Below are positions 39,325 to 52,261 of a DNA stretch of 64,000 bases, one piece after another. A program made the translations under genes and the position numbers. Origin of the DNA: Steinernema hermaphroditum (Eukaryota > Nematoda > Chromadorea > Rhabditida > Steinernematidae). Each line of letters starts with the position of its first letter. Position 1 is the first letter of the stretch. The notes beneath the pieces are model-generated. The model worked only from the letters and a program-made list of their open reading frames with translations, searched no databases and was not told the origin of the DNA. The stretch covers positions 11,440,092 to 11,504,091 of the forward strand of contig CM059623.1 in NCBI GenBank assembly GCA_030435675.1, read 5' to 3'.

Positions 39325-39993
39325 ATGACCTCCCACGGTGTCCAAGAAGCCGACCACATGAAGAACCTCTACGTGAAGAACTTCGGCTCCGAGTTCTCCC
39401 AGCACGACCTCGAGTCCCTCTTCGCTCCGTTCGGAACGATTGCCAGCCTGGCCATCATGAAGGACGAGGCTGGGCGATCGAAAGGATTCGGATTCGTCTC
39501 CTTTGGCACCCAAGCTGAGGCGGAGAAGGCTATCAAGGAACTGAACGGGAAGGAGCTCCCTAGTGGCAAGACTCTGACAGTGGTTCCCGCACAGAAGAAG
39601 GAGGACCGCGCAGCGATGCTCCGCCAGCAGAAGACGAAGTCGACCGTCTTCGTGAACCGTGTCCCAACCTCCGTGTCTGAGCAGCAGATCAAGGAGTTCT
39701 TCTCCCAGCACGGCGAAGTCGTCGCTGTCCGGAGGGCCAAGTTTCCGAACGGTGCGCCGAAGCAGTATGCTTTGGTGACTTTCAGACACGCGTCCGACGC
39801 GCAAGTAGCCGCTGAACATATGAACGGGAGCATCCTGGTCAACTCGTCCATCCGAGTGGAGATGGTCAAGGAGAAGGCGGAAGTGAACCTAGGTCCGCAG
39901 CCTATTCCAGCCGTGCAGAACCTCTTGCAAACTATTGCCTATCACAATTGGGCCATGGCAATGCAGCCCGTTATGCTTGTACACCCCTGCTAA
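39325..39993 (+). CDS. Intronless two-RRM protein related to poly(A)-binding protein
   Basis: RNA-binding protein of 222 aa. The first RRM (about residues 13-92) has RNP2 LYVKNF and RNP1 KGFGFVSF and continues with ELNGKELPSGKTLTVVPAQK, the pattern of RRM3/4 of cytoplasmic poly(A)-binding protein. The second RRM (about 106-180) has a good RNP2 (TVFVNRV) but a weak RNP1 (KQYALVTF). The usual PABP parts are missing: there is no RRM1-2, no Pro/Met-rich linker and no MLLE domain. The protein ends soon after RRM2 with a short hydrophobic tail. Nearly all other genes here have introns, so a retrocopy of a PABP fragment that stayed open is likely. The reading frame is intact, which suggests it is or recently was translated. 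A TATCACAG acceptor lies just before the ATG. Confidence 0.8.
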   Translation: MTSHGVQEADHMKNLYVKNFGSEFSQHDLESLFAPFGTIASLAIMKDEAGRSKGFGFVSFGTQAEAEKAIKELNGKELPSGKTLTVVPAQKKEDRAAMLRQQKTKSTVFVNRVPTSVSEQQIKEFFSQHGEVVAVRRAKFPNGAPKQYALVTFRHASDAQVAAEHMNGSILVNSSIRVEMVKEKAEVNLGPQPIPAVQNLLQTIAYHNWAMAMQPVMLVHPC

Positions 39994-40133
39994 AGATTGA
40001 GTGTAGACTTCGAAAAATTGTTACATTCAAGGTGAAAGTTAAATAAATTAGGTGAACCAATATTTGGAATTTATGGACATTCCACGTGAATCGGTCGATG
40101 GTGAGAGATCGTCGCAAATAATTCAAAACAGAT

Positions 40134-41371
40134 TTATAATCTAATATCGTCTTTGTCAAACTCCGCAGCTACCGTAGTCGGGTAGACGTAAGCGCTTTCG
40201 CCGCCCACCTTCGACATTATAGTTCCCAAATCACTCCTGTCCTTTTCCGCGTTCTTCTTCGTTGAATTTAATGCCGACTTCATTGACATTTTTGGAGGCA
40301 GCTTCTCGAGATCTGCCGGTGTTTCCCAATCGTACGGATCGTCGAAGGTCACATTCAGCCGTGCCATTGTAGCCATAAAGCAGTTGTAGATCATTCGGTA
40401 GTTTGGTCGTGTTTCGTAGGCAAGAGTGTGAATATGCGTCATCACTTCCATCCATTCTTTGGGACAGTCAGCGAGAAGCTCTGCGTCCGTTGTTTCCCTC
40501 TTCATCTGCTCCACTTTATCTTCCTGAAAAAGAAGGCATATTGTCGATATTACTTGAAAGAATTGAAAAAGAAACTGACAGGTTTTCCAGGCCATGGCAA
40601 CCCAACATGCAGTTCGACGAGCATGTATAAAAACGACCAAATGTCGTCGCGTCTTCCTTGCTCTCGCCGGTCGTGTACTGTAGGTGCACAAAACCGGACC
40701 GTTCCTCGAAGAAGCACGTTATCTCTACTGCGTCGAATCCTCGGCTTGCCGTCTTCCCAGACCGCGTAGTTCCGCGCCATACCGTAGTCGATCAAATAGA
40801 TTATTCGCCGCTGGTAACCAAGACGACCTGTCACCATATTTGCTTAATGCTTCAGATGTAGACTAGTGCAAAACCCGCTAACTTTACCTGGTTTGATGTC
40901 GCGATGTACGTAGCCTATTTCGTGGAGCTGCTTGATAGCGTAGAGTCCGTGGACGCCGATTCGACTTACCGTGCCCGCTGTCATGTAAACACCTTCGATT
41001 TCGCGGCGGATGTCGTTTAAGCTCCTGCCCAGTAGGCTCATTACGACGTATGAGTACTGAACAAAGATATATTCCAGAGCTTGAATTGAAAGAAGGGAAC
41101 TTACGAGTTCTCTCCTACCCGAATAGACAAGTCGCATCGTGTGCTGCCGCACCTGAAGCTGCTTCAGCACGCTCGCCTCCTTCTTGAGGACGTTGATGGA
41201 TTCTTCGTTGGGCTCCACCTTCAATGCCGCTTTCACGTTCGTGTGGTTGATATCGTGCACCTTGAATACGGCGCCACAACAGCCTTCTCCGAGTTTGCCT
41301 TCGATCTTCCATCGGTTGTTGATGACTTTTCCGGGGACCAGATCGACCAAAACATCCGTCACCGTTGGCAT
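40134..41371 (-). CDS. CK1-superfamily serine/threonine kinase (tau-tubulin kinase-like)
   Basis: Four exons (41105-41371, 40888-41056, 40580-40842, 40134-40523) encode 362 aa. The Gly loop is GKLGEGCCGAVF, the ATP-binding Lys is in ALKVEP, the catalytic loop is YVHRDIKPANMV, and the substrate-side region is RGTVRFCAPTVHDRREQGRR followed by DDIWSFLYMLVELHVGLPW. These are the features of the TTBK-like branch that is greatly expanded in nematodes, often with sperm expression. The Mg-binding DFG is DYG here (IDYGMARNY), so activity is probable but altered. After the domain comes a short Lys/Ser-rich tail with no extra domain. The third intron's 3' site is an unusual AAG rather than CAG, but it keeps the frame. 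Confidence 0.88.
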
Positions 41372-41658
41372 CGTTGCGGTTCACAACGAAGTTCGGGCCG
41401 CCGACCGGACAGCGGGGCATACAAATCGAGTAATGAGCGCGAGAAAGTGGAGTGGTCGATGACGGCCTGTCTAGACGGTGCTTCATGAGTCTGCAGTCTT
41501 TGCAGAGGACAAAAGGAGCGGATTTGAGAAAGATGTGGACGACATTCAAGTTTATGCGCCACAAAAGCCTCTGCTTGCCGATCTATGTTCTCTTCACGTT
41601 CGGAGGTTTTTCGAATGTCTTGAAAGAATGGCCACAAAAATTAATAGTCGCCTAAACG

Positions 41659-42659
41659 CTACATAAACAATGCAACGGAATGAACGGATCCGCGTTTAAC
41701 AGTTCCACTCATTTCGGTTGTATTCAGCTTCTCCGTTGATGGCATCGTGATATTTACCGGACTGGACTTCTCATCTGCGGACGGTTGAATATCCCTTTCT
41801 TCCGCACTACTCGCTACCTCAGGACGCTTCTTGTCCTTCACCGATGATAGAAATTGACTCGTTGCAAACGTCGATTTATCTGCTCGTTCCTTCGAGTTCA
41901 CCGGCTCTTGTGACTGATTCGTTCCAATTGTTGAGTTATCAAGTCGTTCTTTCGAGTTAAGCAGCTGGTAGTTCACATCTTTCGTCGTTTTTTGATGGAC
42001 CTAACAAAAAAATGTTGTATACGTTTGAAACAAATCGAATCGAACACTCTGAGAGTAGTAGCTCGCTGAAGCAGAGGAGCCTTTGGCAATAGACATCACA
42101 CTCGGCATGGCGGGACTCTCTACCAACTCGCGGATCACGTCGTTCGGCTGATTCGTCAGATCGACATATTCTAGTATCTCAGTGATTTTGAAGGCGACAG
42201 CGGGCTTTCGCGATCGAGAGACAACAAAAGGTTTCGGTAGCACTTCACTGGTACGTTCGCTAGGCGGAAGCATGAGCGCCTGAGCTTCAAGCAGTCGACA
42301 TCGTCCCTTCTGGACTATCTGTAACAGAGAGAAACACAACATTTGTTTGAATGGAGCGTTCTCTCAAAAGAGCTTACCCTACAATCGTTTGGGAAGCTTT
42401 TCTTGTAAATGAGATGAAGCTCGTTACTGCTGAATCCTTTACAGTCATAGTGAATCGTCAGGGGTTTCTTAACAGTGTTCTTCGTCAAGCAGTCGAAAAC
42501 CTGCAACAAATTCATATTAAACGCTATCTAAATGAACGCGCAAACCCAAAGAGAAACGAAAAGAACAATCGACAATGATAGCAATGTAACTCCAACCCAC
42601 AAGTTAGCATTTGTTAGCACAAACTCGAAGAAAAACGGCCCTTGATGTTCAGAAGACAT
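41659..42659 (-). CDS. Membrane-anchored protein of unknown family, paralog A of a divergent pair
   Basis: Exons 42546-42659, 42378-42500, 42046-42318, 41659-42000 encode about 283 aa. It begins MSSEHQGPFFFEF and then has one hydrophobic span (LWVGVTLLSLSIVLFVSLW) that ends exactly at the first exon border. The second exon gives VFDCLTKNTVKKP and IHYDCKGFSSNELHL. The third gives RCRLLEAQALMLPPSERTSE and KITEILEYVDLTNQPNDVIR. The last exon is Ser/Thr/Lys-rich with an internal repeat (NSKERLDNST, NSKERADKST). It shares first exon, second exon and the EYVDLTN segment with the gene at 42859-43754. No known domain was found. The third donor (AGT|GTTCGA) is weak and the exact splice is uncertain. 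Confidence 0.68.
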
Positions 42660-42858
42660 GTCCTCCGATTTCGACCGCTGTATCGATGGAAAGTGTGACG
42701 CTAGTGAAGTCTTCTACGTCTCGGGCAGCTATTTCAGACTTAAGAGTACAAGTAGACTGCTTGTGCATGTTTTGCAAATCCGCATTTTCCCCTACATCTC
42801 ATTTTTTATCAATGTGATAGACGGATCGGTTTAATCCAATCGAACGAGATCGGAGTCC
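42660..42858. promoter_or_regulatory. Shared divergent promoter region of the paralog pair
   Basis: Only 199 bp separate the two ATGs, which point away from each other. Any promoter elements must lie here or be shared. No clear TATA box was seen. Confidence 0.6.
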
Positions 42859-43754
42859 ATGTCTTCTGAGCATCAACTACCGTCCTACTCGCACTTTTTG
42901 CTGACAAATTCGACTTTCTGGTGTGGTGTAACTTTGTTTATAGTGGCGGCTTCGACCTTCATGGCTCTCTGGGTAAGCGGAATTTGTGTGTTTACGATAC
43001 AATGCCTTATTTTTTAGATTTTCGATTGCATGACGAAGAACGCCGTGAAAAAAAGTCCACGAATTCATTACGACTGCAAGGGATTCAGCAGCAACGAGCT
43101 TCATCTTCTGAATGTGAGCAATGTGAAGAATAGCTCTATAAGCAGTTGTAGTGTGAGCGCTGATCCGTTAAAGTGAAAAGCAGCAGTGTACCATTTCAGA
43201 TTGCTCGCAAAGGCCCCTGCCAACTAATGCAGGCTCAGGGACTGCAGCTTCGTTCATGCAATCTGCCGGCAAGCGAACCTGTATCGCGCCCTCCGAACAT
43301 GTCGAAGACTCCAGAACCGTTTAACATCGTCGAAGTCTTCGAGTACATTGATCTAACGAATCTGCCAATCCATGTGATCTCCGAATATCCCGCGAGCTCC
43401 ATTGTGGCCCTTTCGAACGTTGCAAACATGACCGAGAAAGTCAACGTAAGAACCAGGAAATATAAGAAATTTTTGTTAATAAATTATTTCCAGCCTGATA
43501 CAAAGAAGACATTGCAATCAAAGGTGATAAACGAACTTCCCAAGGCCAGTACCACTAAAGAAACGTCAGAAAAGTCGAAAACGTCCACGGCGAAGACCGC
43601 GGAGCTGATCGAGAAGGGTACAAATCGAAAAGAGAACAAGAGCATTGTAAAATCAGAGGAGAAAACACAAGAAAAAGGGTCCTCGACCGGCAAGTCCAGT
43701 GTGACTCTCAAATCAGCTAAAAGTGAGCTTCGGTCGGAGGACGTCTTCAGATGA
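42859..43754 (+). CDS. Membrane-anchored protein of unknown family, paralog B of a divergent pair
   Basis: Exons 42859-42972, 43018-43113, 43200-43445, 43494-43754 encode 238 aa. Like paralog A it starts MSSEHQ and has a single hydrophobic span (WCGVTLFIVAASTFMALW) closing a first exon of exactly 114 nt. The second exon gives IFDCMTKNAVKKSP and IHYDCKGFSSNELHLL. The third gives GPCQLMQAQGLQLR and FNIVEVFEYIDLTNLPIHVI. The C-terminal ~85 residues are Lys/Ser/Thr/Glu-rich and probably disordered. The conserved block DCKGFSSNELHL and the EYIDLTN block are under similar constraint in both copies, which argues that both are real genes. I know no family for them. Confidence 0.72.
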
Positions 43755-43936
43755 AACGAGAATAAATTTTCCAACCGTAATCTGTGCAAAACGGATATGT
43801 GTTTCTACTTCACTCAGATGTCAATCCCTTCGCACACCACTCACCACTGGAAAAGCAAAAAGAGAAAGCAACACGAACATGCGACAATTCCACCATCTCG
43901 ATTTAAATTGGAAATTTCTGGAAATGTTTCACGATT

Positions 43937-44295
43937 TTAGACCTTCTTGCGTCTGGGCAGCTTTCCGCGCGCGTCTCGCTTGCGGCCTAAACACAAACGA
44001 TTGCATTGTAGCTATATACAGCGACACCTTTCCATGAGCCGCCCCGGAATTCCATTGATCGATGGTGATGACAATTCGTTTTTATGCTGGTCTTTGTCTC
44101 CCCATGGATTTTGTGCTCCAGATCCCGACGTTTTTCGAAGCAGGCTAAAATTGTCGACCGTACAGATGCGAATTCACTGCGGAAGAACCGTCCTTCTCCG
44201 TTTTGATGGATTTGCTTCGTGTAAAGCTCCGCAACTTGTCGATGTTCAAAGATAGTGCATCCGTGTGTTCTGGCCGCTGAGGCGGACACCTCCAT
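43937..44295 (-). CDS. Possible small basic protein
   Basis: Two exons (44028-44295 and 43937-43986) join in phase to 105 aa. It begins MEVSASAARTHGCTIFEHRQ, has a mid region STILACFEKRRDLEHKIHGE, and ends strongly basic (RKRDARGKLPRRKKV). The donor is GGAAAG|GTGTCG and the acceptor TTTAG. The basic end suggests RNA, ribosome or nuclear association, but I recognise no family. Lack of a known match keeps this tentative. Confidence 0.42.
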
Positions 44296-44714
44296 GACTC
44301 GCAGCTCGCCCTGCAACTGCGCGCACAATTTGAATTTAGGGTCACAGTCGTTTTCGTGCGCGGATCGATAATTTTATTTGCTTAGCGACGTCTTTTAATC
44401 ACTCTTGGGCATCTTTTTATGTTGTGATCTTCGAGCACCAACGGATGAGAAAGAAAAAGAAAGTGAGAAAGATTTTACTCCAGGTTTCTTGGCGTCGTTA
44501 TCTTATTAGGCGTTCCCCGAGACATTCATTCCTCTCCGCTCATTTCTGAAAATCGGTTCGGTCGATTGATTCGTTACGTTTCGGTCTTGAACTGGCCACA
44601 GAACTTTCTTGCTTTAATCGCGTAGTTGCCCCTGTTACGAGATTTTTTCGGTTCGTGTACTCCGGCTCCAACTATTCTCTTTTATGTGCGATTTTCAGCA
44701 GGCTTGGGAGAGCG

Positions 44715-46970
<2,256 letters not shown>

Positions 46971-47475
46971 GGTGTGACTGCATGTCATTCACTCTTCGTG
47001 GCTCAATAAGATAAATTCTAGTTGTAGTCTTGTGTATTGTCGGTGCGACGTTGAGATCTTTGCGTACAAGTTGTTCTTGGTTCACACAGCAGTCGGGTCT
47101 GCTGTGCTTTGAATACTCTTCTTTGTTTGTATAATTTCATAAATAAATTGGTTGGCTAAGGTCTTGATTTATTTTGGGCAGTGCAACTCTTCATTGTTTA
47201 GCGCTATCGGGTTTTCGAAATGCCTGCAATTGTCGCATGTTCATCCATGTCGCGTGATGGAGCGAGGGAATGACAGCCGCCGGTCTTTGTCTCGAATTGT
47301 GTTTGAAATGACAACCTCTGCAAAATGAGAATCTGCTGAAGTTTTTCTAGACGTCTAAAAGTTTGTCTGGACGTCTAAAAGTTGGCTAACCGTCTTTTTT
47401 GCACAAATTTCCCTTGCGAATCGGTGGTCCTCGCGCTTTTATGTCTCAGTCTGAGCTAATTGTCCGTTTCAGACT

Positions 47476-50400
47476 ATGTTCCGCAAGCCGAAGAATCGCA
47501 GCGTTCGGCAGCGAGTCCGCCAAGATTCGGACGAGCGCGAAGAAGGTAGCGCTCCGAAGCCGAGGGAAGTTAGCGTTGAGAAACCCATCGTTCTCGAAGA
47601 GAGATCGCCTTCTCCAGAACTCAAGGTTAATAACGGTGGCGCTTCTAATACTACTACCGGTTTGCTCAGTTTTGACGACGACGAGGGTGGGTTTTGAATT
47701 TGCGCTTCCAATTTGACGATTTTCGGTTAAAACCGCTCTATTTATTTGCTTCCAATTATTCATAGTTCCTACTGCTTTTGCACGGAGGTTAACTGGACTC
47801 TTTAGGCGCCGACACAGTCGAATTCAAGTTGAAAAAACAAGACGCCAGGAAGAGGCGCGAAAAATTGGCTCGCAGAGCAAGAGAGTTGGAGCCGAAAGGA
47901 GCAGCGGCAAAGGAGGAGAAATCGGAAATTCTGATACAAAAGACCGATTACGACAATGTGCGATTTACGAATCTGGAGATCCAAGACAAGCCAGTTTTCA
48001 AACCTCCAGTGGAGCAGGAAGCTGAGGAAGAAGAGGTAATGGAGTACGAGGATGAACAAGACCGCAATACCAGAGAGAAGTTCCCGACTACTTTCCAAGG
48101 TTTGTACGTCTGACGATCGGTACAGACTGTCTAGGTTCAGGCCGAGTCTGGTTAAGATCGAGACTTTATCTTTTTTGGCTTGAATTGAGACTCTGAGTCT
48201 CTAAGTCTTACGTTGTCTCTGTCTTTCTATTTTGTCTCGTTTTGGGGAGAAAGAATTCATTTCGCTCTTTCAGATATCCCCGATGCCCAAGCCGTCTACG
48301 AGGCGCGGAAGAAGCGAGAGGAGATGCGCCGAGGCATGCATCAAAACTCCAACAACGTCAACGATGATGGCTACATCCCGTTGAACGGAGAGAAGGAACG
48401 CAACAGAAAGGCTCGGGACAGTGGCTCTGACGAAGACGACGACGACCACGGCCGCTTCTACTCCTCGAAGGAGGAGCGCCTCGAGGAGGAGAAGAGGCGC
48501 CGCGAGCTGCACATGGAGTTCCTGTCGCGAGAGCAAGGCGACGCCGACGACCAAAACGATTCGAACTCTGAGGATGAGGAGATTCTTCGCTGGGAGCGCG
48601 AGCAGATCAAGAAGGGAGTGAGCAGACAACAGGTGATTGAAACTAGACAGGAGTGGCTGGCCACGTCTACAAAAGACATTCGCGATATGGACAACGTTGA
48701 GCAGGACGTTATGGAAATCGACGCCCCCGTGACTAGAATGCCTGCAAGAATCATAGGTGCGTTGTGCATGCTCACGTGACGGTTGTATAACTGGAATGTT
48801 TCAGAGCCGGCAGAGTTCATTCCAGTCCCTATCGAACAGATCATCAGTGACTTGCGGCTGACAGTCAAGGAACAACAGGAAATCCTGAATTGCAACAATG
48901 AAGACATCGCGAAAATCCGTTCGAATTTACAAGAAAACGCGGAAATCATCGCTAATCTCCCATCTGAGCAGCAAAGGACCGAGGAGCGGTATCGGATGCT
49001 GCAGGAAATGAAGGAGTTCTCTGGCGATTTGATTGAATGCTTCGATGAAAAAGTAAATTTTGTTTGGGTACTTGTAAATAAAGACTGTTTTAGGTTCCGA
49101 TGATCAACGACCTCGAAGACAAACTCCTTTCTATGTGGAAGGAGCGGAAGGAACGTCTCGTGCAGCGCAGAAGGCTCGATGTAAAGGACGAATACGAGGC
49201 TTGTTCATCGGCTGCGGCCGGGAACACAACCAGCGTGCGGTCAGCGGAACAGGCCACTAGAGCAGCTGAGCGGGACGCTAGGCGGTCCAGAAGACGTCTA
49301 CAAAGGGAGAAGATGCACGTCAGTCCCTTCCACCACAGCGAGGGATTCAGTTCTGACGACGAGGAAACGAATAGTCAGTTGGTGCAGTACAAGGAAACTT
49401 CTGGTACAGTGAAGTGATGCAGTTATGCTCTGGAAGAACTGCATTTAGATACCGTAACGAGACAAGCGAGCGACGTCTTCATCGACGTCGTTGACGACTA
49501 CATCGACATCTGTAGGATCTGTGACAAGTTCGTCAAGTGGATAGCTGTGGACGAAGATTCTTACACGAACGCCTACATTGGTCTCTGTGTACCGAAGCTT
49601 CTTAACCCGCTGATCCGCTATGAGCTGATCGACTGGAACCCTCTCCTGAGCTCCGAAAAAAGCCTTCCTCAGATGAACTGGTACAAGAGGTTGTTGGCTG
49701 TGGGAACAGAAGGTTTGGGCGTGGATCTGGAGCACGAGGAGATCGTGAAGATCATTCCCTCTGTCGTGCAAAAGTGCATCCTTCCGCGGTTGATTCGTAA
49801 GCCTTGCCACTCTATTGCTTTGAATAGTTGCTGTTTTAGGGCTGGTCAACGAGTGCTACGATCCTCTGTCTCTTCAACAATCTCGAAATTTGGGAGCACT
49901 TCTATCGAAATGCATTGACGACTATCCTACCTTGAGTGCTTCAAGCAAAGAGGTTAAACTGCTCCTGAAGGCGATCCACGAGGCGTTCCGAAAAACCCTT
50001 GATGAAGACCTCTTCATTCCCATCTTCGGCAGAGAGTAGGAACCAGCCTTCGATTCTGATGATCTCCTTCTTCTTTTAGCGCCATCGAGAATACAAATAC
50101 TGGCTGTGCCGCCTTCTTGAATCGGCAGTTCTGGGCCGCGGTCAAGGCTATTCACTGCATAAAGTGCATTACTGGAATCTTTTCCGACGAGTCTCTGCAG
50201 GCGCTCGTCCTTGATGGAGTGGTCAACAGAAGCATCAACCTAGCTCTACAGTGTATTTGGCCGTACTCGACAGAAAGCGAAAACGTCCATAAATGCCGTG
50301 CAGTCATGAAGTTGTTACCGAAGGAGTGGCTCCCCGCGAAGAACCCCGCTGCCTTCCGCTCCCTGTGTTCCCTGTTCTCCGCGATGGCAAGAGAATATTC

Positions 50401-50636
50401 TGAATCCAACCGGTGAGTGAGTGATCGGTCTAGACATCGGGTAGACACATGCCCTGCAGCTCCTTGAGCACTCTTTAAAATCCAATTTCATCTTTGCTTA
50501 AGCAAACAAAGATGTTGGAGTCACCATGATGCAAGCGCATTCCCTTGTCTGCTCGCATCGCATATTATCTTATCTCTTTGTTTGCAGGTCGTTCTCATGT
50601 GAACTGAAAAAATTCGTCAAAGAAGTCGGACATTGA
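47476..50636 (+). CDS. PAXBP1 / GCFC-family protein (GC-rich sequence DNA-binding factor-like)
   Basis: Nine exons (47476-47686, 47806-48099, 48274-48756, 48805-49052, 49094-49403, 49449-49796, 49840-50035, 50080-50412, 50588-50636) encode 823 aa. The first half is charged and mostly coiled or disordered: MFRKPKNRSVRQRVRQDSDE, DDGYIPLNGEKERNRKARDS and a long Glu/Arg region. The second half is the GCFC domain: WIAVDEDSYTNAYIGLCVPK, then LLNPLIRYELIDWNPL, FLNRQFWAAVKAIHCIKCI, and the C-terminal KKFVKEVGH. Vertebrate PAXBP1 links PAX3/7 to histone methylation, and GCFC proteins are also tied to splicing. The start follows a TTTCAG acceptor by three bases. The gene lies 505 bp after the USP stop on the same strand. 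Confidence 0.92.
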
Positions 50637-50888
50637 GAAGCGAGCAACACGTGGACAGCGAAGCACTATTGATCCATTGTTGGTTTCGTTGTTTTCCGCC
50701 GTCGTTTGTGCTCGGGTGCCGATAAAGAGTTTTATTTGCCTTGTCACCATCACGACGATCATAACGTTATGAAATCGTCTAGATTACTTTTGTTTATCGT
50801 TGGTGCTCTATTTGTAGCAAGTTTCATTGCTTTGTAATGGATAGAGGAAGCTGAGTGTTACAGTACCAATTTGGTTTCAGAGTGCGCA

Positions 50889-52016
50889 ATGACGTTGGAC
50901 TGGATCCGCGCTTCGGTCATCATCGACCGCTTCGAGCGGATGGCCAGCATGAATGTGCGCGATCTGAGAGTACACTACCAGAGAATAGTCTCGGTAAGTG
51001 TTAGTTTCTGCCAATGAGACATGTGCCCTTTCTGTGTGTCTCGACGACATCTTCGCACAGACTGTCTGAGTCTCAGAGAGATCCTGTAATATGCGACGCT
51101 GCAGACTTGTCTACTGTTCAGTGGTGTGTGCGTCTAACGTCACCCTTTTCAGTCAGAAACCCGAGGAGACCAAGCGGTGGCAGCGCAGGAGAAGCACAGC
51201 GCGAAGCGATTAATTGACCAACTGGTCGCTGGCCTCCAGCAGATTCTCACCCTCCGCTCGCAAATTGCCGAAGAAGATCAGGACCGATTCGATGTGAGAA
51301 TAGAACCGATTCGTCTGCAGATCCAGAGTGTTGTGAATTCTCTCAATGCTGTTCTCAAAGAAGCGCCACCGAAGCCCGTTCAGTCTCCCACCGAATTCAA
51401 CGACTACGAGCGATTATACGAGAGCGAAATGAATCAAAGCTACGCACATGGCATTCAAAAACAGAAACAGATGGAGGTGCAGCAGCTTCGACTGGAAATG
51501 GAGCAGAGAAAGGCTGATGCAGAGGCGCACAAGGAGCTGCAGAGGGACATCAACGATCTGAATTACATCATGGAGGATTTGGGAAGATTAGTCCATGTAA
51601 GTCGATGTTTCCCCCACTGGATTACGGTAGCTGATCGCCATGTCCATGTTCTCGAATGCAATCTGAAACGGTGCTTTTCAGCAACAACACGACATGGTGG
51701 ACAGCATCGAAGAGCACGTTGAGAAGACCCATCAGCACGTGCAGCAAGGTCATCAGCAGCTGAAGAAGGCCGTAGCGGCAAAAAGCGCCAAGTATCCATT
51801 GATAGCAGCTGCCTTAGGCAGTGTGGCGCTTGGAGGCCCTGTCGGAGTCGCTGCCGGATCAGCAGTCGCTGGCATTGCTGCCGCCGTTGGAGGTGCCGTA
51901 GCAGGTACGTTTTTCTCCGTTGAAAAAGTTCACATGGGGATTTAGGTCTCTACGGCGGACGAGCGATCAAGAGGCACCACCAGAACGAGGCGAACACGCC
52001 TGCTCCATCTTCATGA
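50889..52016 (+). CDS. syx-17: Syntaxin 17 ortholog (Qa-SNARE)
   Basis: Membrane-fusion SNARE that in animals mediates autophagosome-lysosome fusion. Exons 50889-50993, 51153-51596, 51682-51904, 51946-52016 encode 280 aa. The N-terminal helices are loosely conserved. The SNARE motif runs through DLNYIMEDLGRLVHQQHDMV and DSIEEHVEKTHQHVQQGHQQ. The hallmark of syntaxin 17 is two membrane segments in a hairpin, rich in small residues: IAAALGSVALGGPVGVAAGS then AVAGIAAAVGGAVAGLYGG. A basic stretch follows (RAIKRHHQNE). The gene starts 252 bp after PAXBP1 on the same strand and could be the last gene of an operon. An acceptor (GGTTTCAG) lies eight bases before the ATG. Confidence 0.9.
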
Positions 52017-52261
52017 CTAAAACATATCTCGCCACATGTAAAAAATGTACAAATTTCAGAGATATTATTAAGTATTAATGAAGTTGTTGGACCGAAGTTT
52101 ATGCTCCAAAATGCATGAAGTGACTAGGGGTGAGCCAAAAACGCATTTACTTCGTAAAAGTATACACATATCACAATCTTCTCTTTCTCGAATTTAAAGC
52201 TCTAAAGCTCGTCAACAGGCAACAACGTCATGAATAACTTATTACTACACAACCCAAGCGT

